DNA from: Teichococcus deserti
GTDB taxonomy: Bacteria > Pseudomonadota > Alphaproteobacteria > Acetobacterales > Acetobacteraceae
Length of the DNA stretch: 64,000 nucleotides
Direction: 5' to 3'
Assembly (NCBI RefSeq): GCF_001982615.1
Contig: NZ_MLCO01000069.1
Location: 1 to 64,000, forward strand
In this document: piece after piece, positions 58,459-64,000 of the stretch
How the letters are laid out: every line of letters begins with the position of its first letter
Numbering within the stretch: the stretch's first letter is position 1
Program-made: the position numbers and the translations under genes
Notes under the pieces: generated by a model
The model's input: only the letters and a program-made list of their open reading frames with translations
Told to the model about the DNA's origin: nothing
Database searches by the model: none

Positions 58459-58722
58459 TCACTCCCCGAGCAAGGTCTTGCGCGCGCCGGCCAGGCCGGG
58501 GGCCAGCGCCGGGGCTGTCGCCGCGGGCGGCTTTTCCTCCAGCACGCCGCGGGCGGAGGTCGCGATGGTGCCGGCAAGTCCCCGGCGGGCGCGCAGCTGG
58601 TTGTCCGCCCGCGCGGTCTGCGCCGCGGCCTCCGGGCTGGGCGAGGCGACGACGGGCGTCGGATCGGCGGTGGCGGTCGGCGCGACGACCACCGGCTTCG
58701 GGGCACGGAACAGGCCACCCAT
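58459..58722 (-). CDS. Element A small protein before portal
   Basis: 87 residues starting MGGLFRAPKPVVVAPTATAD. A Pro/Ala/Val-rich disordered N-half precedes RARRGLAGTIATSARGVLEE, a short motif seen in small phage proteins next to portal genes. It ends four bases before the portal start. No activity is inferred; it may be a minor head protein. Confidence 0.55.
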   Translation of the reverse strand: MGGLFRAPKPVVVAPTATADPTPVVASPSPEAAAQTARADNQLRARRGLAGTIATSARGVLEEKPPAATAPALAPGLAGARKTLLGE

Positions 58723-58769
58723 GCGCGTGCGGGCTCCTCTGCGATCGGGGGATCGCGACCGCCCGACGC

Positions 58770-58801
58770 AAAAAGCCCTGCCGGAGGGGGTCCGGCAGGG
58801 C
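58770..58801 (-). terminator. Strong leftward terminator between element A early genes and structural operon
   Basis: On the minus strand, perfect 11-bp arms GCCCTGCCGGA and TCCGGCAGGGC around five bases are followed by five T. It separates the genes at 59800-58866 from the portal operon, so structural genes need an own promoter or antitermination. Confidence 0.85.
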
Positions 58802-58865
58802 GCGAGGTCGGGAGGATCGCGGGAGGATGCCGCCGGGCGCAGCTCGCCCCTTGGCGACTGCAGTC

Positions 58866-59363
58866 CTACGCCCTCAGCGAGGCGGTGTCAATGACTTTTT
58901 TCCTATCGTAGGAATATTTCTCGAGTCGACGGTACAAGCCATGCGGTGTGACGGCGAAGGGTGCGCCCTCGCCCAGCAGCGCGCGGCAGAGCGAGACGCA
59001 GGAATAGGGGCTGAGCTCGGGCAGCCAGCCGCAGGCCGGCGGTCCCGGCTGGAACGGGCCCAGCACGGTCAGCCCGGCGCGGCGGTAGAAGCCCGGCAGG
59101 TCGAAGCCGGGCACGAGGTCCGGCCGCGCCACCAGCAGCCGGCCCGAGAGCGGCTCGATCACCGTCCAGCCGCGGGCATCCTCCACCACCGCGAAGCAGT
59201 GGCGGAAGCCCGGACGCAGCAGCCGCAGCCAGGCACGATCGGCGCGGCCGCCGAAGCCGATCCAGACCTGCTGCACGCCCTCGGCCAAAGCGTGGCGCGG
59301 CGCGATGCGCAGCGGCTGGATCAGCGGCACCTGAAGCGGCGGGGGCTCGCCGGCGCGGCTCAT
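58866..59363 (-). CDS. Element A unknown protein 2 of early pair
   Basis: 165 residues from ATG 59363 (MSRAGEPPPLQVPLIQPLRI). It looks like one alpha/beta domain: VWIGFGGRADRAWLRLLRPG, FRHCFAVVEDARGWTVIEPL, SGRLLVARPDLVPGFDLPGF, and a Cys pair region (ELSPYSCVSLCRALLGEGAP). The His/Cys content (FRHCFA ... PYSCVS) resembles NlpC/P60-like papain folds, but this is a weak impression. ATGA overlap with the previous gene. Conserved partner of the 59360 gene in related elements is inferred from the gene pair only. Confidence 0.55.
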   Translation of the reverse strand: MSRAGEPPPLQVPLIQPLRIAPRHALAEGVQQVWIGFGGRADRAWLRLLRPGFRHCFAVVEDARGWTVIEPLSGRLLVARPDLVPGFDLPGFYRRAGLTVLGPFQPGPPACGWLPELSPYSCVSLCRALLGEGAPFAVTPHGLYRRLEKYSYDRKKVIDTASLRA

Positions 59364-59800
59364 GACCTGGCGCCCGGCCAGGCCAGGATCGCGGCCTCCT
59401 CGGCGGCGGGCAGGTCGAGGGCCGGGCCGTCGACGATGCCCTTCTGGCGCAGCGGCCAGTCGAGCCGCGACAGCGCCTCGCGCCACAGCCGCCAGTCGCC
59501 GCGCTCGCGCAGCGCGCGGGGGTCGGGCGCCTGGCCGCGCTCGCCCCAGCGGCGAAGGATGCGGGCATGCGCCAGCTCGATCCGGCGCTGGCGATACAGG
59601 CGGTCGAGGCATTTCACCACGTCGTCGGGCTCGCAGGGGCGCTGCACCGCGCCGGCGCCGGCGACGATGCGGGCGCCCTCACGCCGGGCGATGAGGGCGT
59701 TCATGGTCCAGAACCAGGCCTGCTCGGCGCTGGCGAAGGGTTCGGCCTTGCTGAGCGAGGCCAGGACGGGGGCATTCTGCGGGCGAAGGGCGGCGGTCAT
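59360..59800 (-). CDS. Element A conserved early protein (AWFW...RPCEPDDVVKCLDRLYR type)
   Basis: 146 residues. FASAEQAWFWTMNALIARRE, GARIVAGAGAVQRPCEPDDV, VKCLDRLYRQRRIELAHARI, LRRWGERG, WRLWREALSRLDWPLRQKGI is a recognisable pattern of a helical protein that opens structural operons in alphaproteobacterial podovirus-like elements. Its job is unknown. It is the first gene leftward from the divergent repressor, so it should be directly under repressor control. Confidence 0.65.
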   Translation of the reverse strand: MTAALRPQNAPVLASLSKAEPFASAEQAWFWTMNALIARREGARIVAGAGAVQRPCEPDDVVKCLDRLYRQRRIELAHARILRRWGERGQAPDPRALRERGDWRLWREALSRLDWPLRQKGIVDGPALDLPAAEEAAILAWPGARS

Positions 59801-59860
59801 TTCGGGGGGTGTTCCTCGCCTTCCGGTTGAGTAGCCCCACGATCATTACGATCTGGTTTA

Positions 59861-59929
59861 TAGGCGTCAAGGCCTAAACGCGACTATTTTCCTATTGCAG
59901 CGCATCCAAAAACCTAGGATGATCCACCC
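59861..59929. promoter_or_regulatory. Putative operator/promoter region between repressor and early genes of element A
   Basis: The ~130 bases between the divergent genes are AT-richer than surrounding DNA. Visible repeats: TAGGC and GCCTA at 59861-59876; TCCTA near 59890 and TAGGA near 59915, facing each other. TCCTATCGTAGGA, a compact perfect palindrome of the same half-sites, occurs at 58901-58913 within the leftward early gene. These are likely repressor-binding sites for the S24 protein. Confidence 0.5.
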
Positions 59930-60577
59930 ATGCGTCATGACGACATCTGGCGGGCGGTGGACGCCCTGGCGGCGGAGCACGGCCTGTCTCCCTCGGGCCT
60001 GGCCCGCAAGGCCGGGCTGGACCCGACCGCCTTCAACCCGTCGAAGCGCGTCGGTGCCGATGGCCGGGCCCGCTGGCCCTCGACCGAGAGCATCGCCAAG
60101 ATCCTGGCCGCCACCGGCACCGACATGGACAGCTTCGCCTCGCTGGTCACCGGCGCTCCGGCGCTGAACAGCGGCAGCCGGACGATGCAGGGCCGGCGCA
60201 TCCCGCTGATCGGCCTGGCCCAGGCCGGCGGCGATGGCTATTTCGGCGATGGCGGCTACCCGGTCGGCGGCGGCTGGGACGAGATCAGCACGCCCGAGCT
60301 GTCGGACCCCAACGCCTATGCGCTGGAAATCTCCGGCGACAGCATGGAGCCGGTGTTCCGCGACGGCGACGTCATCATTGTCTCGCCCAACTCCCCGGTG
60401 CGCCGCGGCGACCGCGTTGTGGTGCGCACGGTGAAGGGCGAGGTGATGGCCAAGGAGCTGCTACGCCAGTCCGCCCGCCGCATCGAGCTGGCCAGCCTGA
60501 ACCCGGCCCATCCGAACTACAGCTTCGACCTGGGCGAGATCGCCTGGATCCACCGGGTCCTCTGGGCGAGCCAGTAA
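59930..60577 (+). CDS. S24/LexA-type transcriptional repressor of element A
   Basis: 215 residues. The helix-turn-helix lies in ~1-65 (DIWRAVDALAAEHGLSPSGL, ARKAGLDPTAFNPSKR, then WPSTESIAKILAATGTDMDS). The C-terminal S24 domain has Ser138 in EISGDSMEPVFRDGD and Lys175 in GEVMAKELL, at the ~37-residue spacing of LexA/CI; an Ala99-Gly100 bond (LIGLAQAGGDGYF) stands 39 residues before the Ser, as in cleavable repressors. All elements needed for RecA-stimulated self-cleavage are therefore present. It is divergent from the early genes and probably controls them through the intervening operators. Alternatively it is a host regulator of the same family. Confidence 0.85.
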   Translation: MRHDDIWRAVDALAAEHGLSPSGLARKAGLDPTAFNPSKRVGADGRARWPSTESIAKILAATGTDMDSFASLVTGAPALNSGSRTMQGRRIPLIGLAQAGGDGYFGDGGYPVGGGWDEISTPELSDPNAYALEISGDSMEPVFRDGDVIIVSPNSPVRRGDRVVVRTVKGEVMAKELLRQSARRIELASLNPAHPNYSFDLGEIAWIHRVLWASQ

Positions 60578-60670
60578 GGCCAGATTCCAGGGGCATCGAA
60601 TGCCCCCGGGCCCCCACATTCATGTTGCGTCCCGCCTGTGGCCTTGTGGCGCCAACTGACGGCGGGGTCC

Positions 60671-60719
60671 GGGGTGACACTGTCACCCCGGCGGGGGTGC
60701 AGGGGGCAGAGCCCCCTGC
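60671..60719. repeat. Two adjacent GC-rich inverted repeats (REP-like)
   Basis: GGGGTGACACTGTCACCCC (60671-60689) and GCAGGGGGCAGAGCCCCCTGC (60699-60719), written here as arms GCAGGGGGC and GCCCCCTGC. They lie in the space after the repressor and before the converging MprF-like gene. Such paired hairpins are typical of dispersed intergenic repeats in GC-rich Acetobacteraceae, and could terminate both transcripts. Confidence 0.7.
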
Positions 60720-60729
60720 CCGCTTGACT

Positions 60730-62655
60730 TCAGGCCTTCGCCTTCATCGCTTCCAGAATCGCTTCCGCGTCCCACCCGGCCGGGCAGACCAGGAAGCTCC
60801 CGTCTTCCAGCGGCACCGTCGCCAGCCCGGTGTCCTCATAGGCGCGGAGCAGGCCGGGACCGACCTGCCAGAAGGCGTGGCCGACGCCGTTGCGCTCGCA
60901 GAGGTCGCGGAAGCGCCACATGGCTGCGATGCGGGCGCCGTCATCGCCGGCCGGGTCGCCCAGGCCGACCCACAGATTCTCCAGCTTCAGGAAGGCGAAG
61001 CCGGCGCCGCGGCCGCCATCGGCGAAGAGGGCGGCGTCGGCGGTCGTCGGCACGCGGCCGCCGAGCACGGCCAGGCGGGTGCGAGCGGCCTGGTCGAAGT
61101 CGCTTTCGCGGATGCGGGCGGGGCGCAGCAGGCGGAGCGCGGCGACCAGCAGGAGGACGCCGCAGAGGCCGACGGCGAAGCGCAGCGTGTCCGGCGCCTG
61201 CTCCGAGAAGGGCACCGACCACCAGGCCTCGTTCGCCACCGGCTCGCGCCAGCCGATGCGGGCCAGCGCCAGGGCAGCGGTGGCGCTGGCGGCCAGCGGG
61301 ATCAGCGTGGCGACGGTCAGCGGCTCGCCGGTCAGCCGGGCGTCGCGGTAGAAGGCGGTGCGCATGCAGGCGACCAGCCCGGCGAGCGCCAGGAAGGCAC
61401 CGGAGATGAACCAGGGTTCCCCGCGCAGCAAAGCGGTGATGCCGCCGAGCATGAGCAGGACGATGCCGCTGACCCAGGCGATGCGCAGCCGGCGCAGCAT
61501 GCCATAGGCCGCGACCAGCAGCAGCGAGCCCAGCACGGAGGCGGCGAAATGGCTGGCCAGCGCCGCCCATTCGCCGGCCCATTGCGCCAGGCGGGCGCCG
61601 CGCGCCGGCAGCGCGCCAATGAAGATCAGCGCGACGCCGGCCAGCCCTGCCAGCCCCGCCATGGCCGGGCCTTCCAGCGCGTCGGTCACCCGGGTCTCGG
61701 GACCGAGCCGGCCAAGGAGGTGGCGGCGCTGGTTGATCTCGAAGCCGGCGAAGAGGGCGCCGGCCAGGAACAGCGGCACGATGTAGTAGTAGAAGCGGAA
61801 CAGCAGCAGCGCGCTGATCACCTGCGGCGCCGGGATATAGGGCTGCAGCCCGACCAGGATCGCCGTGTCGAAGACGCCGAGCCCGCCCGGCACATTGGCG
61901 GCCAGGCCCGCCGTGTAGGCGGCGAGATACAGGCCGACGAAGCGCGGGAAGGTCAGGCCCTCCGCCGGCGGCAGCAGGGCGTAGAAGATCATCGCGGTGA
62001 CCGCGACATCGACCGCGGCCAGCAGCGTCTGGGCCAGCGCCATGCGGAAGCGCGGCAGGTCGATGCGGTGGCCGAAGGCGGTGAAATGCGGGACGAAGCG
62101 CGCCAGCAGCAGGTAGCTGGCGACGACGCAGAGCATCGCCACGCCGATCAGCTGCATCGCCCAGGCCGGCACATGGCCGGTGGCGCCAGGGATGATGTCC
62201 GGGTCGTGGATCAGGATGGCGCCGCCCAGCGCCATGCCGCCCAGGCCGAAGGTCAGGCTGGTGAAGGCGATGACCTTGGCGACCTCGCCCGGGGTCAGGC
62301 CCCAGGCGGCGTAGAAGCGGTAGCGGACGGCAGCGCCCGAGACTGCGGCGAAGCCCAGGTTGTGTGCCAGGGTATAGGCGCAGAAGGAGGCCAGCGAGGT
62401 GCGCAGGTAGCTGACCGGCTTGCCGGCATAGACCGAGCCCAGCCGGTCGTAGATGGTCAGCACCGCATAGGCCAGCAGGGTCCAGCCGGCGGCGATCCAC
62501 AGCGTGCGGGCCGGCACCGCCTCGATCGCCGTCCGCACATCGGCCAGCGACAGGTGGCGGAACTCGCGCTGCACCACGTAGAGCGCGCCAAGCAGCAGCA
62601 GCAGCCCGAAGACGGTGGGCCCGTGCCGCTTCAGCGCGCCAAGCACGGGGCTCAC
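60730..62655 (-). CDS. MprF-like membrane protein with a short C-terminal DUF2156 segment
   Basis: 641 residues from a GTG overlapping the lysyl-tRNA synthetase stop (GTGA). About twelve membrane segments; the flippase-like first part shows VSYLRTSLASFCAYTLAHNL, YRFYAAWGLTPGEVAKVIAF, VPGGLGVFDTAILVGLQPYI, all typical of MprF/UPF0104. After the membrane region only ~140 residues remain: DAALFADGGRGAGFAFLKLE, NLWVGLGDPAGDD, MWRFRDLCERNGVGHAFWQV. This covers roughly the first lobe of the aminoacyl-lipid synthase domain (DUF2156, normally ~300 residues); the second lobe is missing. It is either a naturally short form or a truncation next to element A. MprF adds lysine to phosphatidylglycerol from Lys-tRNA; activity here is doubtful. 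Confidence 0.75.
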   Translation of the reverse strand: MSPVLGALKRHGPTVFGLLLLLGALYVVQREFRHLSLADVRTAIEAVPARTLWIAAGWTLLAYAVLTIYDRLGSVYAGKPVSYLRTSLASFCAYTLAHNLGFAAVSGAAVRYRFYAAWGLTPGEVAKVIAFTSLTFGLGGMALGGAILIHDPDIIPGATGHVPAWAMQLIGVAMLCVVASYLLLARFVPHFTAFGHRIDLPRFRMALAQTLLAAVDVAVTAMIFYALLPPAEGLTFPRFVGLYLAAYTAGLAANVPGGLGVFDTAILVGLQPYIPAPQVISALLLFRFYYYIVPLFLAGALFAGFEINQRRHLLGRLGPETRVTDALEGPAMAGLAGLAGVALIFIGALPARGARLAQWAGEWAALASHFAASVLGSLLLVAAYGMLRRLRIAWVSGIVLLMLGGITALLRGEPWFISGAFLALAGLVACMRTAFYRDARLTGEPLTVATLIPLAASATAALALARIGWREPVANEAWWSVPFSEQAPDTLRFAVGLCGVLLLVAALRLLRPARIRESDFDQAARTRLAVLGGRVPTTADAALFADGGRGAGFAFLKLENLWVGLGDPAGDDGARIAAMWRFRDLCERNGVGHAFWQVGPGLLRAYEDTGLATVPLEDGSFLVCPAGWDAEAILEAMKAKA

Positions 62656-64000
62656 GCCGCGGGGCTCTCCACGCCCGCCGCGGCCGCGGGTGGGCGGGCC
62701 AGCGCCTCCTGGATCAGCCGCACCGTCTCCGGGATGCCGTAGGCGGCGGCCAGGCTGCCGAAGCGTGGACCCTGGTCGGCGCCGACCAGCACCTGGTAGA
62801 GCGCGTTGAACCAGCCGCGGGCGACACCCGGCGAGCCGTCCTTCATCAGCTGGATGAAGGGCTCGCGCCGGCCGGCGTCATAGACATCGACCTGGATGCG
62901 CTCGGCCTGGGGCAGGCCGGGGGGCAGCGCCTCGATCTCGGCCTGGTGGGCCAGCAGCAGCTCGACCAGCGCCTGGAAGCAGGGACGCTCCTCCGGCGTC
63001 GGTGCGCGCGGCGTCAGCGTGGGCAGGATGAAGTCGCGCGAATAGGCGACGGCATAGTCGACCAGCTGGGCCAGCAGCGGCTGGTTCTCCGGCGTGGCGC
63101 CCGGGGCGTAGTTGCGGACGAACTGCCACAGCCGCGCCGAGGTGTCGGCGGCGGAGACGGTGGCCAGGTTCATCAGCATGCCGAAGGAGAGCGGCGGCTC
63201 CGGCGTGTTGGGCGCCTCGCCGGCATGGATGTGCCAGGCGGGGGAGGCCGGGTCGGCATTGGCGCGCAGCTTCTCGCGGGCGGCCAGATACTCGTCGGTG
63301 GCGCGCGGGATGACGTCGAAATGCAGGCGCTTCGCCCGGCCCGGCTGCTGGTACATGAAGTAGGACAGGCTTTCCGGGGGCGCGTAGGTCAGCCATTCCT
63401 CGATGGTCAGGCCATTGCCCTTGGACTTGCTGATCTTCTGGCCGCCGGCGTCGAGGAACAGCTCGTAGGTCATGCTGACCGGCGGCTCGGCGCCCAGCAC
63501 CCGGCAAATGGCGGAGGACAGCTTGACGCTGTCGATCAGGTCCTTGCCCGACATCTCGTAATCGACGCCGAGGGCGAACCAGCGCATCGCCCAGTCGGCC
63601 TTCCACTGCGCCTTGACGGCGCCGCCGGTGACGGGCGTCTCGAAGCGCTCGCCGCTTTCCGGGTCGCGCCAGATCACGGTGCCGTCCTGCGGGCGGGTTT
63701 CGTCCATGGGCACCTGCATCACCACCCCGGTCTTGGGATGGACCGGCAGGAAGGGCGAGTAGGTCGCGCGGCGGTCGGGGCCGAGGGTCGGCAGGATCAC
63801 CTGCCGGACTTCCTCATGCCGCTCCAGCATGCGCAGCAGGGCGGCGTCGAAGCGGCCCGAGCGGTAGTAGTCGGTGGCCGAGGCGAATTCGTATTCGAAG
63901 CCGAAGGCGTCGAGGAAGGCGCGCAGCCGGGCGTTGTTGTGCGCGCCGAAGCTGTCATGCGTGCCGAAGGGATCGGGGATGGCGGTCAGCGAGCGGCCCA
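62652..64000 (-). CDS. lysK: Class I lysyl-tRNA synthetase, N-terminus beyond the window
   Basis: 449 codons in frame to the right edge. IPDPFGTHDSFGAHNNARLR, AFLDAFGFEYEFASATDYYR, SGRFDAALLRMLERHEEVRQ and KTKxxGK-region blocks, with the catalytic loop KISKSKGNGLTIEEWL, identify the archaeal-type class I enzyme that alphaproteobacteria use instead of class II LysRS. The HIGH motif lies outside the window. It charges tRNA-Lys in the cytoplasm. The last codons overlap the MprF-like gene, which in intact form uses Lys-tRNA. A shorter in-window ATG at 63830 is internal. Confidence 0.93.
   Translation of the reverse strand, partial: GRSLTAIPDPFGTHDSFGAHNNARLRAFLDAFGFEYEFASATDYYRSGRFDAALLRMLERHEEVRQVILPTLGPDRRATYSPFLPVHPKTGVVMQVPMDETRPQDGTVIWRDPESGERFETPVTGGAVKAQWKADWAMRWFALGVDYEMSGKDLIDSVKLSSAICRVLGAEPPVSMTYELFLDAGGQKISKSKGNGLTIEEWLTYAPPESLSYFMYQQPGRAKRLHFDVIPRATDEYLAAREKLRANADPASPAWHIHAGEAPNTPEPPLSFGMLMNLATVSAADTSARLWQFVRNYAPGATPENQPLLAQLVDYAVAYSRDFILPTLTPRAPTPEERPCFQALVELLLAHQAEIEALPPGLPQAERIQVDVYDAGRREPFIQLMKDGSPGVARGWFNALYQVLVGADQGPRFGSLAAAYGIPETVRLIQEALARPPAAAAGVESPAA

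Noticed and set aside
57858-59834. Plus-strand 658-codon frame opposite portal and early genes
   Set aside because: Antisense shadow in GC-rich DNA; the minus-strand frames give recognisable phage proteins.
60622-62742. Plus-strand 706-codon frame
   Set aside because: Antisense to the MprF-like gene, whose membrane segments are clear; the plus translation has no structure.

Overview
The window comes from a GC-rich alphaproteobacterial chromosome, most likely Acetobacteraceae (Roseomonas-like). The flanking genes point to this: a UPF0260/YcgN-like protein, an MmcB-like protein, a DUF952 protein, a class I lysyl-tRNA synthetase and an MprF-like membrane protein. GC-rich inverted repeats of the kind scattered through such genomes support it. 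This is inferred from protein character and codon use, not from a marker gene.

Three layers are stacked in the window. (1) Host chromosome: positions 1-2150 (partial YgjP/SprT-like metalloprotease, cupin, YcgN-like, MmcB-like, DUF952) and 60730-64000 (MprF-like protein, then lysyl-tRNA synthetase running off the right edge). (2) Element A: a compact podovirus-like gene set of about 13 kb, almost all on the minus strand. It runs from a divergent S24/LexA-type repressor at 59930-60577 leftwards through early genes, portal, scaffold, capsid, two tail-tube proteins, an internal protein, tail fibre, terminase small and large subunits, a holin-like protein and an endolysin (2162-2611). No integrase or replication gene is visible. 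(3) Element B: a 45.1-kb lower-GC myovirus-like prophage (12571-57651) inserted inside element A's portal gene. The two portal halves lie at 57652-58454 and 11955-12578. Both junctions carry the 8-bp core ACCTTGTT, and joining them across one core copy restores an uninterrupted 472-codon frame.

Layout of element B: a large serine integrase at the left end (12718-14490); an accessory region of small unknown genes, a 25-copy 15-bp repeat gene, and a helicase-like gene facing a region rich in ATCCA/TGGAT repeats (14.6-22.4 kb); small secreted and membrane proteins (22.5-25.9 kb); a GIY-YIG nuclease and a duplicated-repeat DNA-binding candidate (26-27.5 kb); a large internally repeated protein and a probable small terminase (27.6-29.8 kb); an antisense small serine recombinase (30082-30741). 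The rightward late module follows: large terminase, portal, scaffold, capsid, head completion, tail sheath, tube, chaperone with a -1 frameshift signal, tape measure, hub, spike, baseplate wedge, baseplate J, fibre, and a GH26-like glycosidase-fibre (31253-52984). After it come an antisense two-gene membrane-protein cassette (53039-55350), a probable lysis region, and a small zinc-ribbon gene beside attR. A TTAAATAG-type box recurs ahead of several late genes and may be a phage promoter.

Working model: element B is a contractile-tailed temperate phage that used the portal gene of an older resident podovirus-like element as its attachment site. While it stays integrated, element A should be unable to make particles; precise excision would rebuild the portal. 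Element B itself has no recognisable CI-type repressor or endolysin, so either these functions lie in unrecognised genes or it is incomplete.
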